64,000 nucleotides of DNA from contig NZ_AP024630.1 of assembly GCF_019976975.1 (NCBI RefSeq), positions 3,968,001 to 4,032,000 of the forward strand. The letters are read 5' to 3'. Of the stretch, positions 55,313-63,133 are shown piece after piece. Position numbers and translations under genes: made by a program. Source of the stretch: Arthrobacter sp. NtRootA1. GTDB taxonomy: Bacteria > Actinomycetota > Actinomycetes > Actinomycetales > Micrococcaceae. The notes under the pieces are model-generated. The model was given only the letters and a program-made list of their open reading frames with translations. It was not told the DNA's origin and made no database searches. The stretch's first letter is position 1. Each line of letters opens with the position of its first letter.

Positions 55313-56881
55313 TTACTTCCGCCCGGCGTCCTGGCGCGAAGCACCGGCTGCATCGGTGTCCCGGCCATGAGGAGCCTCCTTTGCAGCGGCACCGCCCTTT
55401 GCAGCAGCACCGCCCCACCCTTCAACGGACCTCGGCTTGGCAAAGAACATGGCCACCACTGCCCCGACGAGAATCGCACAGGCGGGCAGCACGATCGACT
55501 GGCCCATCGCCGTCGAGAATCCTGCATGCAGGGCCTCGGGCAGGGCACCGTTCATGGACGCTTCGTTCGCCGGAGCTCCCGCTGGCGCTGCAGGCAACTC
55601 GGCCGCAAGCCGGGCCTGGATCAGGGCGGCAATGGCCGCCGATCCAAGGACTGCCCCGATCTGGCGGGTAGTGTTGAACACGCCCGAACCGGCGCCAGCT
55701 TGGCGTGGCTCAAGGTTGCGCGTTGTGGCATTGGATACCGGCCCCCAAATGAAGCCATTGGCAACACCCTGCAGGGCGCTGGGAAGCAGGAACATCCAAA
55801 TGGGAGTATCCGGACGCAGAAGTGAAGCTGTCCAGAAGAGCGCTCCTGCCATACAAACCAGGCCGAAGGATGCGAACCAGCGCGGGTTGGCACGGTCGAT
55901 CAGCTTACCCACCACCGGCGCCAGGCCGCCGGAGATCACTGCCATGGGAATCATCAGCAAGGCTGATTGGGTGGGGGTCAAGCCCCGCACAACCTGGTAG
56001 TAGAAGATGGTGGGCAGCGGGAACGCCGTCACGGTGAAGCCGACCACCATGATGGTGGTGTTGCCCAGCGAGAAATTGCGGTCCTTGAACAAAGCGAGCG
56101 GCAGCAGCGGTTCCCCGCCGCGCCGGCCCAGTAGCCACTGCCAGAGAACAAAGAGAACCAGGACCACGAGCCCTGCGATGATCAAGCCCCACACGGTAAC
56201 GGCACCGGTTACGGTTCCCCACTTATAGGTTTGGCCTTCCTGGAGGCCGAAGACCAAAAGAAACATGCCGACGGCGGAGAGTACCACGCCCGCGACGTCG
56301 AATGAATGGCTGTGCGTAGTCAGCTTCGGGACGAAACGCGTGACCATGACGAAGGCAACAATTCCAATCGGGACGTTGACGAAGAAGATCCACTCCCATC
56401 CCAGTCCGTCCACCAGGACCCCGCCCAGAATGGGACCCACGAGTACAGCCATGCCGGCTGTTGCTCCCCAAAGTCCCATGGCGGCACCCCGGCGGTCCGG
56501 AGGGAAAATACGGGTGATGACAGCCATGGTCTGGGGCGTCATCATGGCCGCGCCGAGTCCTTGGACCGCGCGGGCGGCGATCAACATGGTGATATCGCCG
56601 GAGAGGCCGCACCACAGCGAAGCCAGAGTGAAGACCACCAGGCCGATCAAGTACAGATTCTTCGGCCCAAAACGGTCACCCAACCTGCCGGTGATGAGCA
56701 GTGGAACTGCGTACGACAGGAGGTAGGCGCTGGTAACCCAGATGACGGCATTGATGTCCGTATTGAGACCCTCCATGATCCGCGGATTCGCGACCGACAC
56801 GATAGTGGTGTCGATAAGGATCATGAAGAAGCCTATGACCAGTGACCACAACGCCGGCCACGGCTTAGCTACGTTTTCCAA
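55313..56881 (-). CDS. MFS multidrug exporter, DHA2 (EmrB/QacA) family
   Basis: Proton-driven exporter with 14 predicted membrane segments, about 522 aa. Motif A is LGDRFGPKNLYLIGL. Motif C is near GPILGGVLVDGLGWEWIFFV, typical of antiporters. The charged DTTIVSVANPRI stretch in segment 1 is a DHA2 hallmark. The C-terminal ~30 residues are low-complexity (Gly/Ala/Lys). The TTG start (ENVAKPW) has GAAGGA upstream; an ATG at 56926 lacks a site. It follows the ankyrin gene by about 90 bp. Confidence 0.9.
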   Translation of the reverse strand: MENVAKPWPALWSLVIGFFMILIDTTIVSVANPRIMEGLNTDINAVIWVTSAYLLSYAVPLLITGRLGDRFGPKNLYLIGLVVFTLASLWCGLSGDITMLIAARAVQGLGAAMMTPQTMAVITRIFPPDRRGAAMGLWGATAGMAVLVGPILGGVLVDGLGWEWIFFVNVPIGIVAFVMVTRFVPKLTTHSHSFDVAGVVLSAVGMFLLVFGLQEGQTYKWGTVTGAVTVWGLIIAGLVVLVLFVLWQWLLGRRGGEPLLPLALFKDRNFSLGNTTIMVVGFTVTAFPLPTIFYYQVVRGLTPTQSALLMIPMAVISGGLAPVVGKLIDRANPRWFASFGLVCMAGALFWTASLLRPDTPIWMFLLPSALQGVANGFIWGPVSNATTRNLEPRQAGAGSGVFNTTRQIGAVLGSAAIAALIQARLAAELPAAPAGAPANEASMNGALPEALHAGFSTAMGQSIVLPACAILVGAVVAMFFAKPRSVEGWGGAAAKGGAAAKEAPHGRDTDAAGASRQDAGRK

Positions 56882-56974
56882 GGGATTCCTTCGGCTGGTA
56901 TGAAAGTTCTCTGATCCCGCACCCATTAGTGCGGTTGTCGTAGCTGCCGGGCTTTCTTGGAACCCCCCCGCGCC

Positions 56975-57409
56975 TTAGCCGAGAAGGGCCAATATTTCCG
57001 CCCTGGCAAACATCTTGGCTGCTTCGCGCGCGGTGGGAGTTCCGGCGTCGGGGTCTGCTCCTGCGTCCAGCAGCGCCCGGGCGACGCCCGTGTATCCCTT
57101 GAATACGGCCCCGGCAAGGGGGGTCTGACCACGGTCATTGGGGGTATTCACGTCAGCGCCGTGGTGCAGAATCAACTGCACGGTTTCCTCATGCCCATGG
57201 TAGGCAGCAAGCATGAGCAGCGAATCTCCGGAAGCGTTGGTGAGCGTGGCGGGTGCACCGGCGTTCAGGTAGCTGCGAAGCATCTCGGTGTCGCCTTCGC
57301 GTGCGGCATCGAAGAGCGCATGGGCCAAGGCAACTGCTTCGTCGTCGGCGCCCATATCGGTGCTGGCGGACCCGGTTTCGGGTCCGGTGCTGTGACTTGG
57401 TTGGCTCAT
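56975..57409 (-). CDS. Ankyrin repeat protein
   Basis: 144 aa. After a polar N-terminus come about three ankyrin repeats: LFDAAREGDTEMLRSYLNAG, DSLLMLAAYHGHEETVQLIL with HHGADVNTPN, and GQTPLAGAVFKGYTGVARAL with LDAGADPD. Such proteins are small protein-binding scaffolds. It overlaps ygfZ by 4 nt (ATGA), so the two are translationally coupled. No signal peptide is seen. Confidence 0.9.
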   Translation of the reverse strand: MSQPSHSTGPETGSASTDMGADDEAVALAHALFDAAREGDTEMLRSYLNAGAPATLTNASGDSLLMLAAYHGHEETVQLILHHGADVNTPNDRGQTPLAGAVFKGYTGVARALLDAGADPDAGTPTAREAAKMFARAEILALLG

Positions 57410-58491
57410 CGGTGGGGTCCCTTCAGGAATCCGGTTTGGCGCCCGACGACCTGGCCGGCGTCGGAGGCGACGATCACTTCCTGGGCTGCGACATAAGGCT
57501 CCTCGCCGTCCATGACTGTCAACGTTTCATCCGCCGGAACGGAGCGCTTGATGACAGCCAAAGCCACGGGGCCCATCTCGAAGTGCTGCGCCACAGATGT
57601 CAGAGTACCCACCTTGCGCTCCCCCGCAAATACAACGCTGCCAACGGCCGGAAGCGTGTGCTGTGAGCCGTCCAGTTGCAGGAAGACGAGGCGCCGCGGC
57701 GGATGGCCGAGGTTATGAACGCGTGCGATGGTTTCCTGGCCCTTGTAGCAGCCCTTGTTCAGGTGAACGGAAGTACGAATAAGGTCCAGCTCATGCGGAA
57801 TGGTCTTATCATCGGTCTCCGCCCCCAGGCGTGGCCGCCACGCGGCAATCCGCAGGGCATCGGCCGCCATGGCACCCGCTAGAGGAAGGCCTTCGACCAC
57901 GGATTCCAACTCTGCCGCCGGGACGAGGTATTCGAACCATGGGCGTTCCAGCCCAGGGTGGGACTCCTCCGGGACGGTGCTGTAGGAATAGCCGCCCGGG
58001 CCTACATGCGGCCACGGATCTTCCCAAGCCAAGTAACCGCCGAGCTTCTCCACGGGCTTCGTGGAACCAAGGACAGCCCACTCCCCGGAGACATCCGTGA
58101 TCTCCACACGCAGCATGAACTTCATCTTGTTCAACCACTCGGCCAACGGCGCCGCTTCCGCGGTTTCGACGATAAGCCAGGTGGTTTCACCGTCGTCAAT
58201 GACCCGTGCATCGAACTCGATGCGGCCCTGGACGCTGAGCAGCAATAGTTCGCTACCAACCTGCGGCTGGAGATTGGTCACCTGCTGGGAAGACAGCGTG
58301 TTGAGCCAGCTGAGGCGGTCCGGTCCGGACACCGTCACCACGCCCCGGTGCGAAAGATCAACGACGGCGGTTCCGGTTGCCAGGGCGCGTTGCTCCCGCA
58401 GGGGCTCGCCGTAGTGGGCCGCGACGCCGGCATCCAGGCCAGTGTCTTCAACGGCGCCAGGGCGCGACAACAGGGGGCTCTTGTAAGTCAT
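57406..58491 (-). CDS. ygfZ: YgfZ/GcvT-like folate-binding protein
   Basis: 361 aa. The signature KGCYKGQETIARVHNLGHPP is at about residues 240-260, containing the conserved Cys used in iron-sulfur cluster repair. The GcvT-like fold begins with LSHRGVVTVSGPDRLSWLNT. YgfZ supports maturation and repair of Fe-S enzymes in a folate-dependent way. It is first in the ygfZ-ankyrin(-MFS) series. Confidence 0.92.
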   Translation of the reverse strand: MTYKSPLLSRPGAVEDTGLDAGVAAHYGEPLREQRALATGTAVVDLSHRGVVTVSGPDRLSWLNTLSSQQVTNLQPQVGSELLLLSVQGRIEFDARVIDDGETTWLIVETAEAAPLAEWLNKMKFMLRVEITDVSGEWAVLGSTKPVEKLGGYLAWEDPWPHVGPGGYSYSTVPEESHPGLERPWFEYLVPAAELESVVEGLPLAGAMAADALRIAAWRPRLGAETDDKTIPHELDLIRTSVHLNKGCYKGQETIARVHNLGHPPRRLVFLQLDGSQHTLPAVGSVVFAGERKVGTLTSVAQHFEMGPVALAVIKRSVPADETLTVMDGEEPYVAAQEVIVASDAGQVVGRQTGFLKGPHR

Positions 58492-58507
58492 ATGTAGTAG
58501 AAGTCCT

Positions 58508-58584
58508 TGCGGCTCAGTGGTATTCCGAAACTCAGTGGTATTCCGGAACTCGCAGATATTCCGGGGTCAGCGGTATTCCGGGTT
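58508..58584 (-). repeat. Four tandem copies of the reductase gene's 3' end
   Basis: On the minus strand CCGGAATACCGCTGA, the end of the reductase gene including its TGA, is followed by three more copies: CCGGAATATCTGCGA, CCGGAATACCACTGA and TCGGAATACCACTGA. The period is about 18-19 bp. Two of the extra copies keep a TGA. Confidence 0.85.
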
Positions 58585-59289
58585 CTCGAAATCGAATCGT
58601 GTGCCGGCCTTCCATTCCTGCGGAAGGTTGCCATAGGCAGGGATGCCACCTGCATCCCTGAGAAGGCGGGCCATGTGCATCAGGTTCCAGGACATGAACG
58701 TGGTGTTCCTGTTAGTAAAATCACTCTCCGGACCACCAGACCCTTCGTCCAGGTAGCTGGGCCCTGGGCCTACTGGGCCAATCCAGCCGGCGTCAGCCTG
58801 CGGAGGGATAGTGAAGCCTATGTGTTGGAGGCTGTACAGCACATTCATGGAACAGTGTTTGATGCCGTCTTCGTTGCCGGTGATAAGGCATCCGCCCACC
58901 TTCGGGTAGAACGCCCACTGCCCCTTGTCAGTCAGTTCTCCGGAGTGGGCATAAAGCCGCTCGATGAGCTTCTTGGTTTGGGAAGAGTTATCACCCAGCC
59001 AGATGGGACCGGCCACCACCACGATGTCGGCCTCGGCGACCATGGGATAGATCTCTGGCCATTCATCGGTTTTCCAGCCGTGCTCGCGCATGTCCGGATA
59101 GACACCACTGGCGATATCGTGGTCCACGGTCCGGATGAGGCTGGTGGTGACGCCCTGCTTTTCCATGATGTCGCGGCTGATGCGGATCAGCCCATCGGTG
59201 TTGCTGACCTGAGGCGAAGGTTTCAAGGTGCCGTTGAAGAACACGGCCTTGAGGCCCTCGTAGCCTCCCGGCTTGAGGTGGTTATTCAC
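58567..59289 (-). CDS. Flavodoxin-like NAD(P)H-dependent FMN reductase
   Basis: 240 aa flavodoxin-fold protein. The phosphate loop is NGTLKPSPQVSNTDGL, and the second flavin loop is VVAGPIWLGDNSSQTKKLIE. It fits the NADPH-dependent FMN reductase / WrbA-like superfamily of small flavin enzymes. Its 3' end is repeated in tandem downstream. It begins 55 bp after the stop of the nitrobindin-like gene. Confidence 0.87.
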   Translation of the reverse strand: MNNHLKPGGYEGLKAVFFNGTLKPSPQVSNTDGLIRISRDIMEKQGVTTSLIRTVDHDIASGVYPDMREHGWKTDEWPEIYPMVAEADIVVVAGPIWLGDNSSQTKKLIERLYAHSGELTDKGQWAFYPKVGGCLITGNEDGIKHCSMNVLYSLQHIGFTIPPQADAGWIGPVGPGPSYLDEGSGGPESDFTNRNTTFMSWNLMHMARLLRDAGGIPAYGNLPQEWKAGTRFDFENPEYR

Positions 59290-59344
59290 TAGCTGCTCCT
59301 TTGCTGGTTGCGTGTGGAACGTTCAGTGAGACCTCGTGCCGGCG

Positions 59345-59944
59345 TCAGGAAACCCTGTGCAGGAACGCTGATGCGTGTGCTTCCAGCGCCTTGCCGTTGG
59401 CGGCAACATCCCAGCGCCAGAGGAGATTGCCATCCACCAGGCCAAAGATCCGTGTTGCGGCGGTGTACTCCTTGGAGTGGCTGCCGCGCATCACCATATC
59501 CGTGGTGAGCTGGATCTGCGGCCCCTTGATCTGGCCGTAGTAGAGCTCGGTAATTCCCCCGGGGTGGGCAATTGACACGGAGATATCGAAGCCGCCTTCT
59601 TTGTTGCGGCGTTCTTCAACCTCATCGGCGGTCTTGAGCACAGGAACGATGTCCGCCGGGATAAGTCCGGGACCACCGTCGCCTTCCTGGAGTTTGCGCT
59701 CCAGGGCCCAGAACCCGGTTTCCACGGTCAGCGGGCGCAACTTTGCGCCAGCGTCGTCGCTGAGCCAGGTCTCGGCCCTGTACTGCAGGTACGGCAAACC
59801 GTTATGGGTGAAGGAGACGTGTTGGACGAAATGTTCCGAATCCTCATCACCACTGCCAAGCCGGCCGCGGCCTTCCCACTCACCAATGAGCCAGGAAAGC
59901 GGGACGAGTTCAGGCGTCAGGTCTGTTGGAATCTCAATAGGCAC
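59345..59944 (-). CDS. Nitrobindin-like (FABP-fold) protein
   Basis: 199 aa with the family pattern PLSWLIGEWEGRGRL at the N-terminus and a C-terminal beta-barrel ending GLVDGNLLWRWDVAANGK. Nitrobindins bind heme in a ten-stranded barrel and react with NO and peroxynitrite. The C-terminal proximal His cannot be assigned with certainty (candidates lie near EAHASAFLHRV). It is followed by the flavin reductase on the same strand. Confidence 0.87.
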   Translation of the reverse strand: MPIEIPTDLTPELVPLSWLIGEWEGRGRLGSGDEDSEHFVQHVSFTHNGLPYLQYRAETWLSDDAGAKLRPLTVETGFWALERKLQEGDGGPGLIPADIVPVLKTADEVEERRNKEGGFDISVSIAHPGGITELYYGQIKGPQIQLTTDMVMRGSHSKEYTAATRIFGLVDGNLLWRWDVAANGKALEAHASAFLHRVS

Positions 59945-59981
59945 AACGACTACCTCTTTTGGACTGCAGGATCAGAAGGCT

Positions 59982-60095
59982 CTACTTCTGGCCCTTGAAA
60001 AGGCGGTAAACAACGAAACCCGCAAACCACGCCATGGCAATGCTTGCCAGGCCAAGGAGAACGAGGAAGAAGATTTCAAATGCGAGTACAGACAT
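59982..60095 (-). CDS. Small membrane protein, 37 aa
   Basis: Encodes MSVLAFEIFFLVLLGLASIA, then MAWFAGFVVYRLFKGQK. There is one hydrophobic helix through nearly the whole chain and a basic C-terminal end. AGGA lies nine bases upstream of the ATG. It sits between the polytopic membrane protein (16 bp upstream) and the nitrobindin gene on the same strand. Family not recognised. Confidence 0.7.
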   Translation of the reverse strand: MSVLAFEIFFLVLLGLASIAMAWFAGFVVYRLFKGQK

Positions 60096-60111
60096 GATGC
60101 AATCCTAACCG

Positions 60112-60846
60112 TTAGTAGATGAGTAGTTTGTCTATGAAGTAGGCCAAGGCTCCCACGGCCCAAACTGGCGCGACACCCATTCCCAGTGCTGCGGGAATAT
60201 TGAGCCGCCCGCGCCTGAGAGTAGTCATCCGCCGGAAGCAAACCAGAACCGATCCGACCACCATGCCCACCAAGGCAGCAGGCAGGACGGCGATGTCGGA
60301 AAAAACAAGTCCGGCCAAGGGGCCCATGAGGCCGGCCATGACGATGCCAAGGGGAGCCACAATCCGGTCCGGCCATCGAATGATGCCTACCAGGAGTGCA
60401 ACTGCGGCGCTCAACCCGGCAACCAGGACCATTTCCTTGACACCGTTGAACCGGGCGCCGGCAATCCATCCGGCACCGAGGCAATTCAAGAGGACGCCAG
60501 CGCAACAGCCGAGCGTGGATTCCAGGCGCTGTGCCTGCCCCGTTCCCCGCACGAGCTGGATGATGAACACCGCCATTACCCCCAAGGCAATAAAGGCGGG
60601 GGTACCATCCAGGAATCCAGGAGCCGGCATGTAAGCTGCCGTGACTGCCGAGCCGGCGCCGGCCAAGGCAATGACGGAGGCCAGGGTTTTCTTCGCCGGG
60701 ACTGCAAGGAAATGCGGCCAACCAAGCCCCACGGCCGCGGACGCCACGATGCCAACGCCCACCATGGCTTCCCGGGAAACGAAGGTGCTGGCCACGATGG
60801 CTGCGAGCGCCACGAGTCCGAATACCCCGATGCTCCAAGACTTCAC
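60112..60846 (-). CDS. Polytopic membrane protein, 244 aa
   Basis: Function not recognised. The chain starts at GTG (VKSWSIGVFGLVALAAIVAS) and has about eight membrane segments with small Ala/Gly/Val-rich loops and one Arg-rich loop (RRMTTLRRGR) near residue 215. The frame is open upstream to 60987, but that part is hydrophilic, random-looking and overlaps the glnR promoter. It is divergent from glnR. Confidence 0.8.
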   Translation of the reverse strand: MKSWSIGVFGLVALAAIVASTFVSREAMVGVGIVASAAVGLGWPHFLAVPAKKTLASVIALAGAGSAVTAAYMPAPGFLDGTPAFIALGVMAVFIIQLVRGTGQAQRLESTLGCCAGVLLNCLGAGWIAGARFNGVKEMVLVAGLSAAVALLVGIIRWPDRIVAPLGIVMAGLMGPLAGLVFSDIAVLPAALVGMVVGSVLVCFRRMTTLRRGRLNIPAALGMGVAPVWAVGALAYFIDKLLIY

Positions 60847-60948
60847 TGTGTGCCCGACCTCAATTCGATGCGCCTTACGACCTCTCGACAATCCTGCCTT
60901 ATGGCGGGCAAATATGTCGTAATTCCGGTGGCAGCCCGTCACGAATCC

Positions 60949-60977
60949 CTGACTGGCGGGGCTCGGGTGGGTATACT
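60949..60977 (+). promoter_or_regulatory. Promoter of the glnR-like gene
   Basis: CTGACT (60949-60954), 17-bp spacer, TATACT (60972-60977). Expected start near 60984 gives a ~125-nt leader. A hairpin (CCCGTT/AACGGG, flanked by TTTGCC/GGCAAA) lies in the leader around 60998-61027. Confidence 0.65.
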
Positions 60978-61108
60978 CGGACTTCAACGGCGCACACTGT
61001 TTGCCTTGATCCCGTTACAACGGGCAAAGGTTTGCCAGCTGCCGTGACCGGCCGGTGAAACTCCGGTTTCGACGCCCGATGATGCGCGTAAAGCCCATTG
61101 GAGGAACT

Positions 61109-61807
61109 ATGTCGCACATCCTGCTCCTGACGAACAGCACCGGCTCTTCGGTGGACATTCTGCCTGCCCTTGAGCTGCTCAACCACCGTGTTCACATTCT
61201 CCCGGCAGAACCGACCGCGCTGCTCGAAACCGATCCCACGGATATCGTCTTCCTGGACGCCCGCAAGGACTTGGTGGGGGCACGCTCCCTAACGCAGTTG
61301 CTGAAGGCCACCGGACTCAGCGCCCCGCTCATGCTGATTCTTACCGAGGGCGGCATGGCAGCCGTTTCTTCTGCGTGGTCAGTGGATGACATCGTGCTGG
61401 ACTCTGCAGGCCCTGCTGAGGTCGAAGCCAGAATCCGCCTGGCCATGGCCCGGGCTGTACCAGGCGAAGAGGAGACCCAGACGGAGATCCGCGCCGCCGG
61501 CGTCGTTATCGACGAAGCGAGCTACACCGCCCGGGTCAGCGGCCAACCCCTGAACCTGACGTTCAAGGAATTCGAGCTCCTCAAGTACCTCGCCCAGCAC
61601 CCCGGACGCGTGTTTACCCGTCAGCAGCTGTTGACTGAAGTCTGGGGCTACGACTATTACGGTGGCACCCGGACTGTAGACGTGCACATCCGACGCCTTC
61701 GCGCCAAGCTCGGTGTTGACCACGAGAACCTCATCAGCACAGTCCGCAACGTCGGTTATCGCCTGACGTTGGTCAGGCTCCCGGATGACGAACTCTCGGA
61801 AGCGTAA
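61109..61807 (+). CDS. glnR: OmpR-family orphan response regulator, GlnR-like
   Basis: 232 aa. The receiver keeps the phospho-acceptor-like Asp50 (VFLDARKDL) but lacks the usual N-terminal acidic pair (SHILLLTNSTG), as in actinobacterial GlnR. The C-terminal winged helix reads LNLTFKEFELLKYLAQHPGR, then EVWGYDYYGGTRTVDVHIRR. GGAGG lies six bases before the ATG. GlnR controls nitrogen assimilation genes such as amtB and glnA. As in mycobacteria, mshD follows it. A strong terminator comes 25 bp after the stop. Confidence 0.85.
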   Translation: MSHILLLTNSTGSSVDILPALELLNHRVHILPAEPTALLETDPTDIVFLDARKDLVGARSLTQLLKATGLSAPLMLILTEGGMAAVSSAWSVDDIVLDSAGPAEVEARIRLAMARAVPGEEETQTEIRAAGVVIDEASYTARVSGQPLNLTFKEFELLKYLAQHPGRVFTRQQLLTEVWGYDYYGGTRTVDVHIRRLRAKLGVDHENLISTVRNVGYRLTLVRLPDDELSEA

Positions 61808-61830
61808 GGCTTCCACTTCAGAGACAAACG

Positions 61831-61870
61831 AAGAGGCCAGGATTCACAAGAATCCTGGCCTCTTCTTCTT
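61831..61870 (+). terminator. glnR terminator
   Basis: 14-bp arms AAGAGGCCAGGATT and AATCCTGGCCTCTT around CACAAG, followed by CTTCTTTT. Confidence 0.92.
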
Positions 61871-61875
61871 TTCGT

Positions 61876-61925
61876 GGAGGACATACGGGTCGAACGTATC
61901 GAGGCCACCCCACTGGTGGATCCCC
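61876..61925. other. Two adjacent short hairpins upstream of mshD
   Basis: ATACG-GGTCGAA-CGTAT (about 61883-61899) and CCACC-CCAC-TGGTGG (about 61905-61919). On the minus strand the first looks like a tRNA T-arm with an acceptor 3' half, but no 5' half is present. The rest of the 61871-62048 gap should hold the mshD promoter. Confidence 0.4.
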
Positions 61926-62048
61926 CCTGTGTTGACTTCACGGTGAGCTACAGAACCCCGCCGCAAAGCCGAACGAGATAACGAGCCTACAGCCGATTCA
62001 AGGGGACTTCAAATTACAGTGCTTGCCCCGGACGTATAGCCTTGCATC

Positions 62049-63029
62049 ATGAGTCACGCGCACCCCGAGAACTGGCCAGTACTGCTCGTCACCGGCGCCC
62101 TCGATCCCGAACTCCTCAAGGACTTCAGGACCCTCGCAGCGGCCGCCGAGGAATCCGACGGCAACCCTCCCTTGTCTGAACAGACACTGGTCATGTTGCG
62201 GGGCGTCGATGCGGGCGATCACTCCGTCCTGTCGCTTGCCCTTTATGCCCCTGATGAGGATTCGGATCCGGCGACCGGAGAAGATCTGGCGGGAATCGCC
62301 GTCGTCGTTGAAGCGCCGGGCCCATCAGGAACAACGGGTGTCCTCGAATTGGCGGTCCACCCCGCCTACCGCAACCAAGGCGTAGCGGGCCGCCTGCTGG
62401 AAGCGCTGGAAGGCAAACGCGGTTTTGACGGCTTGAGTGCCTGGTCCCACGGCAATCACGAGGCCGCGGCGGTGCTGGCCACTCGTTTTGGCTACGGTCC
62501 CGTGCGGGAACTGTGGAAGATGCGGCTGATGACCTCCACGTCCGCACTGCCCGACGTTGGCCTTCCGGACGGGGTCTCATTACGTGCCTTCGTGCCGGGA
62601 CAGGACGAGGACGCTTGGTTGGCAGCTAACCGCGCGGCCTTCTCGCATCATCCCGAGCAGGGCTCGATGACGCGCGCCGACCTTGAGGCCCGCAAGGCCG
62701 AAGATTGGTTTGATCCGGCCGGCTTCCTCCTGGCCGTTAATGATGCCGGCGAACTACTGGGGTTCCACTGGACCAAGGTTCACCCGCGGCAGGGACCCCA
62801 TCCCGCGATCGGCGAGGTTTACGTAGTGGGTGTGACGCCCGAGGCGCAGGGCCTGGGCTTGGGCAAGGCACTCACCGTGGCCGGAATCAGGCATCTGCAG
62901 GACAAGGACCTGCACGCCGTCATGCTTTACGTCGACGCCGACAACCAGGCCGCCGTATCCCTATACCAGAAGCTTGGCTTTATCCGCTGGGACACCGATG
63001 TGATGTATGGACCTTTAACCAAGAATTAA
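62049..63029 (+). CDS. mshD: Mycothiol synthase
   Basis: Final step of mycothiol synthesis: acetylates Cys-GlcN-Ins with acetyl-CoA. 326 aa with two GNAT domains. The first has LAVHPAYRNQGVAGRLLEAL. The second, catalytic half has GFHWTKVHPRQGPHPAIGEV, then VVGVTPEAQGLGLGKALTVA and LYVDADNQAAVSLYQKLGF, the MshD-specific blocks. It sits beside glnR as in Mycobacterium. Confidence 0.95.
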   Translation: MSHAHPENWPVLLVTGALDPELLKDFRTLAAAAEESDGNPPLSEQTLVMLRGVDAGDHSVLSLALYAPDEDSDPATGEDLAGIAVVVEAPGPSGTTGVLELAVHPAYRNQGVAGRLLEALEGKRGFDGLSAWSHGNHEAAAVLATRFGYGPVRELWKMRLMTSTSALPDVGLPDGVSLRAFVPGQDEDAWLAANRAAFSHHPEQGSMTRADLEARKAEDWFDPAGFLLAVNDAGELLGFHWTKVHPRQGPHPAIGEVYVVGVTPEAQGLGLGKALTVAGIRHLQDKDLHAVMLYVDADNQAAVSLYQKLGFIRWDTDVMYGPLTKN

Positions 63030-63133
63030 CGTCAGCATCCCGCCGCAAGGAAAGCCCGGGACTTCTTGGATTCGGGCACTGGAATTGCTTGTAATGTGGG
63101 AGGAAACCCAGTCCTGAGCTTAGGAGAACCCCC

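Noticed and set aside
61876..61905. tRNA-like 3' half on the minus strand (T-arm ATACG-TTCGACC-CGTAT and GTCCTCC)
   Set aside because: No matching 5' acceptor strand or anticodon arm exists within 100 nt on the minus strand. It is probably a chance hairpin; a decayed tRNA or attachment-site remnant cannot be proven.
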